Assembly (NCBI GenBank): GCA_023512255.1
Contig: JAILZY010000005.1
Coordinates: 18,306 to 82,305, forward strand
DNA length: 64,000 nucleotides
Direction of reading: 5' to 3'
From: a bacterium
Lineage (GTDB): Bacteria; SZUA-182; DTGQ01
Below, piece after piece: positions 33,757-42,955 of the stretch. The first letter of the stretch is position 1. Every line of letters begins with the position of its first letter. The translations under genes and the position numbers were made by a program. The notes beneath the pieces were generated by a model. The model was not told the origin of the DNA. It was given only the letters and a program-made list of their open reading frames with translations, and ran no database searches.

Positions 33757-35205
33757 TTAATCAATTCCTAACCTTGGCCACAGTTGGTTCACCTTCTCCA
33801 CCACCTGAGGATCCATTTTGATCAGATCAGGCCAGGTGCGGGGATATCCCTCTTGCGGCATTTTGCGGGTAGCATCAATACCCATTTTGGAGCCAATATG
33901 AGGATTTGTGGCCGCATGATCCAAGGCATCTGTCGGGCCTTCAAAAAAAATCACATCTCGCCTAGGGTCAATATCGTTTCCTAGCCTCCAGAGCACCTCG
34001 GACAGATTATGTACATCCACATCGCTTTCAAAGACAATAATGATCTTGGTGAACATCATCTGGCCCATTCCCCAAAGAGCGGACATCACTTTTTTGGCCT
34101 GCCCAGGATAGGTTTTGCGGATGGAAACCAGGGCCATATTGTGAAACACTCCCTCAATCGGCAGGTTAAGCTCTACTATCTCGGGCAACTGAGCTTGAAT
34201 CAAGGGCAAAAAGATCCTCTCGGTGGCCTTAGCTAGATAGCAGTCCTCCATAGGAGGTTTGCCGACAATAGTGGCTGGATAGATCGGATCTTTCTGATGG
34301 GTAATGCAGGTTATATGAAAAACCGGATATGGGTCTGCCGGGGAGTAGTAGCCGGTATGATCGCCGAACGGCCCCTCAATGCGCCGCTCTCCTGGCTCCA
34401 CGTACCCTTCAAGGACGAATTGGGAATTAGCAGGAATCTCCTGATCAATAGTTAGGCATTTGGCCATCTCAATCGGTGCATTCTGTAGGAAAGCAGCAAA
34501 CTGAATTTCATCAATATCAGGAGGAAGGGGAGCTGTGGCCGCGTAGGTAACTGCTGGATCAGGACCGATAGCTACTGCCACTTCAAGTCGCTGCCCTAGC
34601 TGCTCCGCCTGGCGATAGTGCTCTGCTCCACCCTTATGGGTGTGCCAATGCATCCCAGTGGTACGCTCATCGTAGACATGCATCCGGTACATACCCACAT
34701 TGCGTTTGCCGCTCAGCGGATGTCGGGTAAAAACCGTGGGCAGGGTGATAAATCTGCCTCCATCAGCAGGCCAACACAGCAAAATTGGCAACCGAGCCAG
34801 CGACACCTCATCCTGCCGGTAGATTACCTGCTGACAAGGAGGATTTTTGACTACTTTAGGGGCGATCGCAAGAAAACGCTTCAGCCTGGGCAAAAGTCTC
34901 AATCTGTCTAGCCAGCCTGCTGGCACCTGAACATCCAATACTCCCTTGAACACCTGCCCAAGCTCTTCCTCCCCCCGAAGGCCAATAGCTCGCGCTACCC
35001 GGCTCATAGAGCCAAAGGCATTCATGAGTACCGGCACCGTGTGCCCCTTGACCCGCTCAAAGAGCAGGGCAGGGCCGAATCGCTTGGACACTCGGTCAGT
35101 GATTTCGGTAATCTCAAGCTCTGCGCTAACCTCTTCCTTAATACGGACAAGCTCACCCCTTTGCTCAAGGTCCGCCATAAACTCTTTCAAATTGCTAAAG
35201 GCCAC
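33757..35205 (-). CDS. ubiD: UbiD-family decarboxylase
   Basis: Prenyl-FMN-dependent decarboxylase that removes the ring carboxylate in quinone synthesis. The 482-residue length matches the menaquinone/ubiquinone branch. Motifs include LLFERVKGHTVPVLMNAFGS, KRNVGMYRMHVYDERTTGMHW with its His cluster, YVEPGERRIEGPFGDHTGYYSP (Glu/Asp metal and catalytic region; quoted segments are interrupted here for length) and ATRKMPQEGYPRTWP. The GTG start follows the HD gene by 4 bp. Together with ubiX, ubiE and ubiA it forms a compact quinone operon. Confidence 0.93.
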   Translation of the reverse strand: MAFSNLKEFMADLEQRGELVRIKEEVSAELEITEITDRVSKRFGPALLFERVKGHTVPVLMNAFGSMSRVARAIGLRGEEELGQVFKGVLDVQVPAGWLDRLRLLPRLKRFLAIAPKVVKNPPCQQVIYRQDEVSLARLPILLCWPADGGRFITLPTVFTRHPLSGKRNVGMYRMHVYDERTTGMHWHTHKGGAEHYRQAEQLGQRLEVAVAIGPDPAVTYAATAPLPPDIDEIQFAAFLQNAPIEMAKCLTIDQEIPANSQFVLEGYVEPGERRIEGPFGDHTGYYSPADPYPVFHITCITHQKDPIYPATIVGKPPMEDCYLAKATERIFLPLIQAQLPEIVELNLPIEGVFHNMALVSIRKTYPGQAKKVMSALWGMGQMMFTKIIIVFESDVDVHNLSEVLWRLGNDIDPRRDVIFFEGPTDALDHAATNPHIGSKMGIDATRKMPQEGYPRTWPDLIKMDPQVVEKVNQLWPRLGID

Positions 35206-35209
35206 AGGG

Positions 35210-35797
35210 CTATTTCCCTCCCTTGACCCACCAGGGATCTTCCTTGTCCTGAAACCACCAAGCGTTGGAATCAGTGGTTACGATCTCTTTGGCCATCTCC
35301 TTTGCCTCCTCAGTGTAGAGGCGCTTGAAAACCGCCCGAATCCAATCCTCGGCATACTTATTTCCAAGGTCTCCTGATTCTTTCAACTGAAGCAGAAAAT
35401 CTAACTGATCCGCATCTGAGGCTAGCTTTGCCTCCAGGGTAGCCTGCCCATTGAATTCGCGAATCAGATCAGCCACCTCCTTGCCAAAGGGAAGAAAATC
35501 GGTTAGGTCGCGAATGGCTTTTTCCTCATCAACAGATACATACTTTTTGTTGACATAATTATGATCTCCGGTTCTGGCTTCAGGAAGATCGTGGAAAAGA
35601 CACAGCTTGACTAGACGCGACTCATCCACTGCCTGCCTAGATAGCTTTGCCAATACATACCCTATGCAGGCTACTCTAAAGGTATGCTCGGCTACGGATT
35701 CTTTCCCCGATCCTAAAAACTGATACCCCGTTCTGGGGGTTTTCTTAAGCATTCCCGCTTCGAACAGGAAATTGACAATTGCTTCCATATCGCTCAC
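35210..35797 (-). CDS. HD-domain phosphohydrolase (YfbR-like)
   Basis: Predicted metal-dependent nucleotidase of the HD superfamily, related to the 5'-nucleotidase YfbR. The 195 residues contain the HD ligands: His38 in VAEHTFRVA, His69-Asp70 in LCLFHDLPEARTGD and a distal Asp in LASDADQLDFL. It begins with GTG 35797 and ends 4 bp before ubiD, so it is probably the first gene of the quinone operon. The link to quinones is only positional; it may act in nucleotide salvage. Confidence 0.83.
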   Translation of the reverse strand: MSDMEAIVNFLFEAGMLKKTPRTGYQFLGSGKESVAEHTFRVACIGYVLAKLSRQAVDESRLVKLCLFHDLPEARTGDHNYVNKKYVSVDEEKAIRDLTDFLPFGKEVADLIREFNGQATLEAKLASDADQLDFLLQLKESGDLGNKYAEDWIRAVFKRLYTEEAKEMAKEIVTTDSNAWWFQDKEDPWWVKGGK

Positions 35798-36116
35798 AAC
35801 ACCAATGCCTCCGATAAACTATCTGGATCCTACACTCTCCTAATATGGGAAAAATCATTTTTTTCAAGCCATATCATACTAAAAACATGGCCTGTCTGAC
35901 AAACATTTTCTCATTTAATCCTGCACTTTTCCACCTTACGGGTTTTTCCCCGTGTCTGGGCAGCTCTTGAACCGATACGGTTATCGAAGGCAGTGAGAAT
36001 AATCTCGCTCTTTATAACCGCATCGCTTTATGAACACAGGGTTGTTATGGGGATGCAAGGCGCTATCGACTTTTCATCATCTCATTCCATTTTCTGAATA
36101 AGGGAGACTGTGACTT
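35798..36116. other. Intergenic region without a recognisable gene
   Basis: About 320 bp upstream of both the HD gene (minus) and the small gene at 36117 (plus), so it should hold divergent promoters. I see no convincing -35/-10 pair, RNA gene or repeat. Confidence 0.5.
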
Positions 36117-36386
36117 ATGAACCACCTGAGAGCCAGAATTCAGAGCGCGCTTGACCTTTTCCTCTCCGGCTGTCAAATCTGGGCAGAAATTCTCAATCGT
36201 CAGGATTTTCTCGATGAACTGGAAAGCATTAAGGCGGAGTTTCAAAGAATCAGCTGCCTGCCTCATGATGAAGATACCGTAAGTATTATTGAAAACATGA
36301 CTAGCCGTATTTTGTCAGATCTTGACCTGGCGATGAAAGATATGGGGCTTGGCGGACTAGAAATTGGAGAGAATGTACGGCACTGA
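36117..36386 (+). CDS. Hypothetical 89-residue protein
   Basis: A small helical, acidic soluble protein. It starts MNHLRARIQSALDLFLSGCQ, contains long amphipathic stretches (FLDELESIKAEFQRI) and ends GLGGLEIGENVRH. ATG 36117 has GGGAG about 10 nt upstream. No family is recognised. It stands alone between divergent neighbours; a repeat R1 copy follows 20 bp after the stop. Codon-like composition and a reasonable ribosome site suggest a real gene. Confidence 0.55.
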   Translation: MNHLRARIQSALDLFLSGCQIWAEILNRQDFLDELESIKAEFQRISCLPHDEDTVSIIENMTSRILSDLDLAMKDMGLGGLEIGENVRH

Positions 36387-36407
36387 AAAATGCTCTCAAA
36401 ACCAAGC

Positions 36408-36520
36408 GATCTTTTCGCTAATAAAGTGCACAAGCTGCGGCGGCACAAGGTCCGCGAGCTACAATCGATAGCCTAATTTATCCGCTGCCCACTTGTGTTA
36501 CGCACTTAGCGAAAGAACTC
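36408..36520. repeat. Palindromic miniature repeat family R1, copy d
   Basis: Arms are GATCTTTTCGCTAA and TTAGCGAAAGAACTC, with AGTGCACAAGC / ACTTGTGTTACGCACT inside. The right half matches copy c at 9.9 kb. No clear target duplication is seen. Copies of this family in the window are all intergenic. Confidence 0.65.
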
Positions 36521-36588
36521 TAAAAGCCGCTATTACTATTATTACTATTTAAGTTATCCATCCAAATTATCTATCACAAAGTTATCCA

Positions 36589-37281
36589 TCACATCCCCAT
36601 AATTGGAACAATGACAATGGGAATAAAGTTAGTGAGAAAATGAAGCACAATGACCATCGTTAAACTTCCTTTCCACAAAAACAGCAGAGAAAATACCAAA
36701 CCGATATAGCCAACGGCCAGCATCCCGGCTGTCCCCTCATAGGCATGGCCAAAGGTAAAGAGAAGAACGGAGAAAATAACACTGATCCAGGTATTACCCG
36801 TGATCTCTTTAAGTCGCGTCAGTAGATAGCCGCGAAAGATAATTTCTTCGGCAAAAGCCACAACTAGTACCAAAATTCCCCCCAGGATGATTTCCCAGAC
36901 CCCTTTAGGGTTTAACGATACAGGCACTTCCTCGATATGGCTTAGCCCCAGCCAGGTAAAAAAATCGAGCACCAGCCCTACGGAAAAATAAAAGAGCGGG
37001 AAAATAGCCACTCCCCAAAAAAGATGTTTCCCAAGCTCCTGGCTGGTCCAACCGATTCGGCAAAAGGGCTCTTTACGCAATCTGAGCAGCCCAAAGATCA
37101 AAGCTGACAGACCAAGGTTTCGAAAGATGGTAACCAGGGCGGTAATGAGAAAGGGACAGTATCCTTCCGGGCAAAAGAACTCTGCCGGAAAGGCCAGGGA
37201 AGCAAGGAAGATGGTCAGAAACAGCATCAATTCATGAAACTTGCCCCTGCTGTTAGGATCGTTTTTAAATTCTTCGTCCAC
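36589..37281 (-). CDS. CPBP-family intramembrane metalloprotease
   Basis: CAAX-protease/bacteriocin-processing (CPBP, Abi) family membrane protease. The 230 residues form about seven or eight membrane helices. Motif 1 is AFAEEIIFRGYLL (Glu145-Glu146...Arg150), motif 2 FGHAYEG (His179), and the last His lies in VLHFLTN; these bind zinc and act in catalysis. The GTG start at 37281 has a weak AAAGAGA site. It is monocistronic, with repeat R2 copy b 63 bp upstream of the start. The substrate is unknown; the site-2 protease gene nearby on the other strand is a separate family. Confidence 0.85.
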   Translation of the reverse strand: MDEEFKNDPNSRGKFHELMLFLTIFLASLAFPAEFFCPEGYCPFLITALVTIFRNLGLSALIFGLLRLRKEPFCRIGWTSQELGKHLFWGVAIFPLFYFSVGLVLDFFTWLGLSHIEEVPVSLNPKGVWEIILGGILVLVVAFAEEIIFRGYLLTRLKEITGNTWISVIFSVLLFTFGHAYEGTAGMLAVGYIGLVFSLLFLWKGSLTMVIVLHFLTNFIPIVIVPIMGM

Positions 37282-37344
37282 TCGAAAAATCTCTTTTCTA
37301 AACCGCTAGATCTGGCTTATAATATTTATGGTAATAAATATTTT

Positions 37345-37464
37345 CGCTCTTATTTATTAGCTACCATTGAGAGACATAACCCTAATAAGAGCTAAGCCCA
37401 TTCGAGGGTTTATGGTTGTTCTGATATTACCTTAAGGGTTTATGGTGTCTGATATATAAGAGCG
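37345..37464. mobile_element. MITE-like element R2, copy b
   Basis: A 120-bp element in inverted orientation relative to copy a. Terminal inverted repeats are CGCTCTTAT and ATAAGAGCG. It is flanked by a perfect 8-bp direct repeat AATATTTT (37337-37344 and 37465-37472). The sequence matches the complement of copy a over nearly its full length, including GGGCTTAGCTCTTATTAGGG and AACAACCATAAACCCTCGAA. It sits in the 345-bp gap between divergent CPBP and site-2 protease genes and may affect their promoters. Confidence 0.85.
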
Positions 37465-37626
37465 AATATTTTATAATCAGTAATGAGTAATATACCCCTT
37501 TCTTCACTACCGATTATACAATAAGTCGGAGAAAGGAGAAAAGAGTTTCTCTGGTTAACAGGGCGAAAAAAGGTTATGTTTAAATAAATAGCTATGTTTC
37601 AATAAATATTTTAAGGAGAAGCCAAG

Positions 37627-38703
37627 GTGAAATGGTCAATCCAGGTTGGCAAATTTTTCGGCATCCCATTGAAAATCCATATTACTTTCTGGCTCCTGCT
37701 GCTGTTTGTGGCTATGTCTGCGGGCAAGCGGGGAGGAGGAGTGCAGGGAGGGATGCAAGGGGTTTTGCTGGTGCTTCTGCTCTTTGCCTGCGTGGTCCTT
37801 CATGAGCTGGGGCATAGTGTTGTTGCTCAGCGTCTTGGGATCAGGGTGCGGGACATTATCCTTTTGCCTATCGGTGGTATATCTCAAATGGAGAGAATCC
37901 CGGATGAGCCAAAGAGCGAGCTATTTATTTCCGGCATCGGGCCGATTATCAGTCTGACTCTGGCCTTGGTTTTTTACTCTCTGGCCAGGCTCTTTGGGCT
38001 AAACACTGCCCTTCCGCAAGCCTCTCTGCTCGATGGACATGTTCTGGTAAGTCTTTTCTGGATTAACCTAATCTTGGGGATTTTCAACCTCTTGCCTGCC
38101 TTTCCTATGGATGGGGGGAGGGTGTTGCGGGCTCTTTTAGCCATGCGGATTGAATATCTTCAGGCTACGCATATTGCAGTCAGTGTAGGCCAGATGTTTG
38201 CTATCTTTTTCTTTTTCTATGGATTATTCTATAATTTCTGGCTGGCCATGATCGGTATTTTTATCTACATGGGGGCAGAGGGCGAGGAGCATGAGACAAT
38301 TCTGCGAAGATCACTGAGAAGGATACCGGTTGGCCAGGCTATCATTACCAGCTTTAGTCGGCTGTCGCCGGATGATAGCCTTAGGGAAGCTATGAACATT
38401 GCCTGTCATAGCCTCCAGATGGATTTCCCGGTCATGCGGGATGGTGAGCTCATTGGCCTTTTATCCAGAGATCGTTTTGTAAAAGCCATGAGGGATCATT
38501 CACCGGACACTCGAATCAGCGAGATCATGAGCACGGATTTTCCCACTATCTCAGATACCGAACCCCTCGAAGAGGCCTACTCCCGGCTCACCGAGGCCAG
38601 GGGAAGCTTTGTTCCAGTCATGCATGGCCGCACCCTCCTAGGATTCATCAATCTTGAGCAGATCGGCAAATACCATATGCTCTGCGGGCTGGGCAAAAGA
38701 TAA
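37627..38703 (+). CDS. Site-2 protease family protein with two CBS domains
   Basis: Membrane zinc metalloprotease of the S2P/Rip family. Of 358 residues, the first 225 form the membrane protease domain, with zinc motif HELGH (59-63) and NLLPAFPMDGGR supplying the Asp ligand. Residues about 230-350 form a CBS pair (PVGQAIITSFSRLSPDDS and ISEIMSTDFPTISDTEPLEE) that may sense adenosyl nucleotides. The GTG start follows AAGGAG at 8 nt. Such S2P-CBS proteins can do regulated intramembrane proteolysis; substrates such as an anti-sigma factor are possible but not shown here. Its stop lies 1 bp before the end of the convergent neighbour. Confidence 0.9.
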   Translation: MKWSIQVGKFFGIPLKIHITFWLLLLFVAMSAGKRGGGVQGGMQGVLLVLLLFACVVLHELGHSVVAQRLGIRVRDIILLPIGGISQMERIPDEPKSELFISGIGPIISLTLALVFYSLARLFGLNTALPQASLLDGHVLVSLFWINLILGIFNLLPAFPMDGGRVLRALLAMRIEYLQATHIAVSVGQMFAIFFFFYGLFYNFWLAMIGIFIYMGAEGEEHETILRRSLRRIPVGQAIITSFSRLSPDDSLREAMNIACHSLQMDFPVMRDGELIGLLSRDRFVKAMRDHSPDTRISEIMSTDFPTISDTEPLEEAYSRLTEARGSFVPVMHGRTLLGFINLEQIGKYHMLCGLGKR

Positions 38704-38704
38704 A

Positions 38705-41518
38705 TTATTTTACCCCTGCTGCCTCGTGCTGCTCTTCTATCAGCTCGATCCTCTCCTGAAGGGATCTGGCTTGCTGGTTATCTGGCTGAAGGCGAAGGCT
38801 CTCTTGAAGCTCGACGTAGGCAGCTTGGTATTTCCCCTGACGGAAATAGGCTGCTCCCAGATAGTAGTGGAGAAGAGGATTTTGTGGATCGATCTCTTTT
38901 GCCTGCTGCCAAGCGAAAATTGCCTTGTTATCATCACCCGCCTGAGAGAAGGTGAGGCCGACATTGATCAGGTGCACTGACAGGTCAATCCCTTTTCCTT
39001 GAAGAGCTATCTTCCACTCAGCCAGTGCCTTGTCAATCAGATTTTTTTCAAAATAGGCATTCCCCAAATTAAGATGTGCTCCTGCCAAATCTGGTTTGAG
39101 AGAAAGTGCCTTTTCCCAGGATCGAATAGCCTGATCAGTCTGGCCAAGCCCCTGCTGAGCTTTTCCCAGCGAATAATAGGCCAGAGGATCATCCGGGTGT
39201 CGGCTCAGCACCTCCTGAAATGAAGACAGGGCTAAAGAAAACTCTCCCTTCTCAAGATAAAGGAGCCCAAGCTGATGGTAGCCTTCGGTGCAGTTCTGAT
39301 TAAGATCAATGGCTCGGCGATACTCTCGCTCAGCCAAGGTGTAGTCCTTGAGGCCAAAATAAGCCATTCCCAGATTCAAGATAGCCTTCTGATAATTAGG
39401 CCGAAGGGAAAGTGCCTTGCCAAGTTCCGCGATAGCCTCAGAAAAGCGGCCTTGGCTCAAGTAGATACTCCCTAGATTGTTGTGGGCCTCTGGGCTATTG
39501 GGATCAAGGGAAATAGCCCGCTGGCAGTATTGTATGGCTAGCTCTGGTTTCCCCTGTTGGCCATAGATCAGCCCTAGGTTATGGTATGCGGAAACATTCT
39601 GGGGATCGATTTTGAGAGCTGTTTCAAAATGAGAAGCGGCTTTGTCTAAATTCGCCTGACTGAAGAAAAGGTTGCCCGCCTGATTATGGGCCTGGGCATA
39701 GTTTGGATCAACCTGTAGAGCCTTTTCTATGGCCGCCATAGCCTCATTGCTTCTTCCCAGCTTGTCGCAGGCAAGACTAAGGTTGTGGTAGATTTCAGGA
39801 TATTGAGCCCAAGCCAGCGCACGCTTGAATTCATCCAAGGCTAGCTCAAAATTGCCCTTATGATAGTATATCAGGCCAAGCTGGTTATGGGCGTCGATAT
39901 CGTCAGGATTTAGACTGAGGGCTGTTTTGAAAGAAGCTTCTGCTTGGTCAAAAAGTCTTTTCTCCTGATATACCCGACCAAGATTAACATGGGCTGCTGT
40001 GTTTTCGGGGTTAGCCTGGATGATTTTTTGAAAGCAGAGCATGGCCTGATCATAGAGATGAGCATAAAGATATGATATCCCTTGGTCAAGATAGTCTATC
40101 AGGTAGATCATATCCTTGGGATCCTGCCCTTGAGTCTTTCTGCCTGCTACTGGCCTGGTCCACACATAGCCTAAGCTTTTTAGCCGAGCCCGAATCTCTG
40201 CGCTCATCTCCACCTGCCGGGCTGTCTCAGGAGGAGCAGCCGGCGAGGAGGATTTTTTCAGCCGCTCAAGATTTCTCTTCCAGTGGGCAGAAAGCTTGCT
40301 GTCCTGGGCAGCCAGGTTTTTCATTTCTCTGCTGTCTTCGCTCAGGTGATAGAGCTCAGGGCGAGGTGCCTGAATGTACTTCCAAGCCGGGGTTCGTATT
40401 CCCTCAAGTCTGCTCCAGCCAAAGTTAAGCTCAGGACTGAGGCTCTCACAGAGGAGTTGTTGGTGTATCTCCTTGGTTTGACCACGGATCAGGGGAAGCA
40501 GGCTCTGTCCTGCAAGCCCAGGGATAGGGCTAAAACCATAGAGATCAAGAACAGTGGGCAGGATGTCCATGTTGCTCACCATTGCCCCACAGGATTTCCC
40601 CCTGGGCAGAAGATCAGCAGGGGCTTTGATAATTAAGGGAACCCTGATTGTTGGCTCATAAATGAAAATAGCATGGGTGGCTTCGCCATGCTCTCCGAGG
40701 CTTTCTCCGTGATCTGCGGTTAGGATGATGATTGTCCGCTCGGAAAGCCCCATCTTTTCCATCCCGCTGATCAAATCACCAAGGCATTTATCGGTATAGG
40801 CGATTTCCCCATCATAAGGACATTTAGGATAGGCTTGCGCAAAAGGAGCGGGCGGAGAGTAGATGGCATGGGGATCAAAGTAGTGGAGCCAGAGGAAAAA
40901 TTTCCCACCTCTATGCTCCCGAAGCCAGGTAAGCCCAAGGTGGGTGATTTCTTCGGCTTTCCGCTCATTATATAAAATTTCCGTTGGTTTTCCCCGAGCC
41001 GGAAGCCGATCTTCATAGAAGTCAAATCCCTGATCCAGCCCAAAGATAGAGTCAAGGACAAAGGCTCCGACACAGGCGGCGGTCTGAAAGCCGTGTTCCT
41101 TCATGATTTCAGCCAGAGTGCGAACCTCTTGTCCGAGAATGAAGTTTCCATTATTGCGAACCCCATGTTGAATAGGGTAGAGGCCAGTCATGATTGAGGC
41201 ATGAGCGGGCAGGGTGATCGGGACAGGGGTAATGGCCTGAGTAAACATGATCCCCTGAGCAGCCAGGGTATCTATGGTGGGGGTTTTAATCTGCTGATAA
41301 CCATAACAGCCAAGATGATCGGCCCTCAAGGTATCAATGGTGATGAGGAGAAGATTATAGTTGCCTCCTCCTGACCCTGTCTTCATAGCATTGAGCTGGG
41401 CATTGAGCCGGCTTGCTTGAGAAAGGAAAAAAGCTGCGCACACCAGGGTAGCTATGCTAACCAGAAAGTAAGATTTGCTGCCGCGACGACTAATTTTGAC
41501 CATACTAATTCTGACCAT
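38705..41518 (-). CDS. Alkaline-phosphatase-superfamily hydrolase fused to a long TPR array
   Basis: A 937-residue membrane-anchored protein: one N-terminal membrane anchor (16-40), a sulfatase-like hydrolase domain (about 55-440) and about 13 TPR units (about 485-925). The metal site is visible in LLITIDTLRADHLG (Asp62) and ILTADHGESLGEHGE. The nucleophile position is Thr102 in ITLPAHASIMTG. Cys/Ser in a C-x-P-x-R motif is absent, so it cannot form formylglycine and is unlikely to be a true sulfatase. A phosphodiesterase or phosphotransferase is more likely. The TPR array should sit in the periplasm and bind partners. It lies just downstream of the small-secreted-protein array. Confidence 0.82.
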   Translation of the reverse strand: MVRISMVKISRRGSKSYFLVSIATLVCAAFFLSQASRLNAQLNAMKTGSGGGNYNLLLITIDTLRADHLGCYGYQQIKTPTIDTLAAQGIMFTQAITPVPITLPAHASIMTGLYPIQHGVRNNGNFILGQEVRTLAEIMKEHGFQTAACVGAFVLDSIFGLDQGFDFYEDRLPARGKPTEILYNERKAEEITHLGLTWLREHRGGKFFLWLHYFDPHAIYSPPAPFAQAYPKCPYDGEIAYTDKCLGDLISGMEKMGLSERTIIILTADHGESLGEHGEATHAIFIYEPTIRVPLIIKAPADLLPRGKSCGAMVSNMDILPTVLDLYGFSPIPGLAGQSLLPLIRGQTKEIHQQLLCESLSPELNFGWSRLEGIRTPAWKYIQAPRPELYHLSEDSREMKNLAAQDSKLSAHWKRNLERLKKSSSPAAPPETARQVEMSAEIRARLKSLGYVWTRPVAGRKTQGQDPKDMIYLIDYLDQGISYLYAHLYDQAMLCFQKIIQANPENTAAHVNLGRVYQEKRLFDQAEASFKTALSLNPDDIDAHNQLGLIYYHKGNFELALDEFKRALAWAQYPEIYHNLSLACDKLGRSNEAMAAIEKALQVDPNYAQAHNQAGNLFFSQANLDKAASHFETALKIDPQNVSAYHNLGLIYGQQGKPELAIQYCQRAISLDPNSPEAHNNLGSIYLSQGRFSEAIAELGKALSLRPNYQKAILNLGMAYFGLKDYTLAEREYRRAIDLNQNCTEGYHQLGLLYLEKGEFSLALSSFQEVLSRHPDDPLAYYSLGKAQQGLGQTDQAIRSWEKALSLKPDLAGAHLNLGNAYFEKNLIDKALAEWKIALQGKGIDLSVHLINVGLTFSQAGDDNKAIFAWQQAKEIDPQNPLLHYYLGAAYFRQGKYQAAYVELQESLRLQPDNQQARSLQERIELIEEQHEAAGVK

Positions 41519-41574
41519 ATTATGGTTACTCTTTTTTATTTATGTATGGTTACTCTTCTTTCTTTTTTTGAGCT

Positions 41575-42135
41575 TTAATTTTCTGGTGAGAGAAAATTTT
41601 CCCAAATGAAATAGATGATTGACTCCTGTGGAGATACCCCAATATTGCGGGCATAGTTATAGAGATTAGCTCCAATGTAGTCGGCTGTCTGATCATACAG
41701 GTATAGAAAAGGAGTCTGACTGGCCAGCTCATAAAAGTGAAGGGCATAGTTGAGATAGTCATACAGAGCGCAAATCTCCATGAGGGAATGATAGATATTG
41801 TAGGGATTCGTAGAAGAATAATACGGGAGGGTGGAGAAAAATGGGGATCCGTAGTAGCTACCATACAGAGGATCAATTCCTCCGACCAAGGGTCTATAAG
41901 CGCCATAGGCCGCCAGAGCGCTCCAGCCGGCAGCAGGCAGGTAACTTCTATATATACCTGCATATATACCGAGGGGAAATAGCCCCTGGGCCGAAGCTTG
42001 AGCAATGAAACCGAATAAGAATAAACCGATTAAACCAATTATGATTCCGCTGGACACTAAGCTGATATGTAATTTGGCCATAGGGTGAACACCTGTCAGA
42101 TGTACTTGAAATTTCAGTAAAGATTTTAGGGTCAT
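41575..42135 (-). CDS. Small Tyr-rich exported protein at the end of the secreted array
   Basis: A 186-residue protein with a hydrophobic export segment (about 28-50, ending AQASAQ). The mature part is very rich in Tyr, Ser, Gly and Leu, with blocks PLYGSYYGSPFF and LPYYSSTNPYNIYHS, and one Cys. AAGGAG lies 8 nt before ATG 42135; Met19 is an alternative start. It is not alignable with the WPLWSP family but follows it on the same strand and shares the size, export signal and YG/YN-rich character. Function unknown; probably a surface or matrix component. Confidence 0.65.
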   Translation of the reverse strand: MTLKSLLKFQVHLTGVHPMAKLHISLVSSGIIIGLIGLFLFGFIAQASAQGLFPLGIYAGIYRSYLPAAGWSALAAYGAYRPLVGGIDPLYGSYYGSPFFSTLPYYSSTNPYNIYHSLMEICALYDYLNYALHFYELASQTPFLYLYDQTADYIGANLYNYARNIGVSPQESIIYFIWENFLSPEN

Positions 42136-42162
42136 GATATTGTCTCCTTATTAAAACAATAG

Positions 42163-42207
42163 GGGGGGCAGGCAAGTTGAGATCGCAATCTCACTGTTTC
42201 TGCCCCC
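42163..42207 (-). terminator. Strong hairpin between array members
   Basis: On the minus strand GGGGGCA pairs with TGCCCCC, and an inner GAGAT-TGCG-ATCTC hairpin nests inside. It is followed by CCTATTGTTTTAATAAGGAG, that is, a short U-rich tract and the ribosome site of the next gene. It could attenuate or process the transcript between the last WPLWSP gene and the Tyr-rich gene. Confidence 0.45.
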
Positions 42208-42326
42208 ATTGCTTTCTCAAAACTTACCCTGATGCCCCCCTCTGTTTCCTAATCTCAACATGCCTCAGGATAGATTATGTCTGTATGCTCTTTTTCCTCA
42301 TCATTCTCGATTATTTGGTTGCGCTA

Positions 42327-42914
42327 CTAGATTGGCGGCAGCCCAAACACCTGCGCCGCAGTCAGAAGCGATGATGGGCTTACTCCTAGGGCATTCCCAT
42401 AGGCCAAAAGATACGACAAATTGGCCAGATCGAACAGATAGATGGCTTGGGTGATCGGCAGTGTGGCTGGAGTCGGATCAATCAGAGAGTAGCCAGCCAA
42501 TAAGCTGATCGGAATAGGAGCTCCAGTGGTCGGATCAAGATATTTAGCTGGAGGCCAGGGATTTATGCCATACAGAACATCAAAGAAGACCAGGCCGGTT
42601 GGAGTGTTGTAAAGGAGCCAGGGTGGCTGCTCACCCATAGGCCAACCACTAACTGGACCTTTCAGTGTCCACCAGGTTGGGTCAAGAACCAAGGCTGGCT
42701 GCACTGGCAGGATAGTGTTTCGGGTCACTGAAGTAACAAGTGGCGTAGGACTACCCGCGGCATTTGGTGGCGAGAGCACCGGAGACCAAAGCGGCCAGAG
42801 GATATTGTAGGGTGGCAGAGCTGCCCAATTTTGTGCCTTGGCTACCGAAACCCTTACAGCCACAATAGCCAGGACAAATAATAAAATCACTAAGTATCTT
42901 TTTTCCCTAAACAT
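42327..42914 (-). CDS. WPLWSP-family secreted protein, paralogue 5 (A type)
   Basis: A 195-residue exported protein. The signal peptide is about 1-27 (ending VSVAKAQ). The mature part starts NWAALPPYNILWPLWSPVLS and continues with NTILPVQPALVLDP, PPWLLYNTPTGLVFFDVLYG, INPWPPAKYLDPTTGAPIPI and a C-terminus AANLSYLL-type segment ending FGLPPI. It has no cysteine after the signal peptide and many Pro, Trp and Tyr. AGGAGG precedes ATG 42914. It is closest to the member at 43712, sharing TPTGxVFxDxxYG and ALGVxPxxLLT. I know no named family; these are probably surface or matrix proteins. Confidence 0.8.
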   Translation of the reverse strand: MFREKRYLVILLFVLAIVAVRVSVAKAQNWAALPPYNILWPLWSPVLSPPNAAGSPTPLVTSVTRNTILPVQPALVLDPTWWTLKGPVSGWPMGEQPPWLLYNTPTGLVFFDVLYGINPWPPAKYLDPTTGAPIPISLLAGYSLIDPTPATLPITQAIYLFDLANLSYLLAYGNALGVSPSSLLTAAQVFGLPPI

Positions 42915-42955
42915 GGCTATTCCTCCTTAAATAACCCATGAGCGGGCAAGTGTCA

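Noticed and set aside
38705-41518. Arylsulfatase annotation
   Set aside because: The C/S-x-P-x-R formylglycine motif is absent; Thr102 occupies the nucleophile position.
41550-42005. 151-codon minus-strand frame within the Tyr-rich gene
   Set aside because: It is another frame of the 41575-42135 gene, which has the better ribosome site and a clear export signal.
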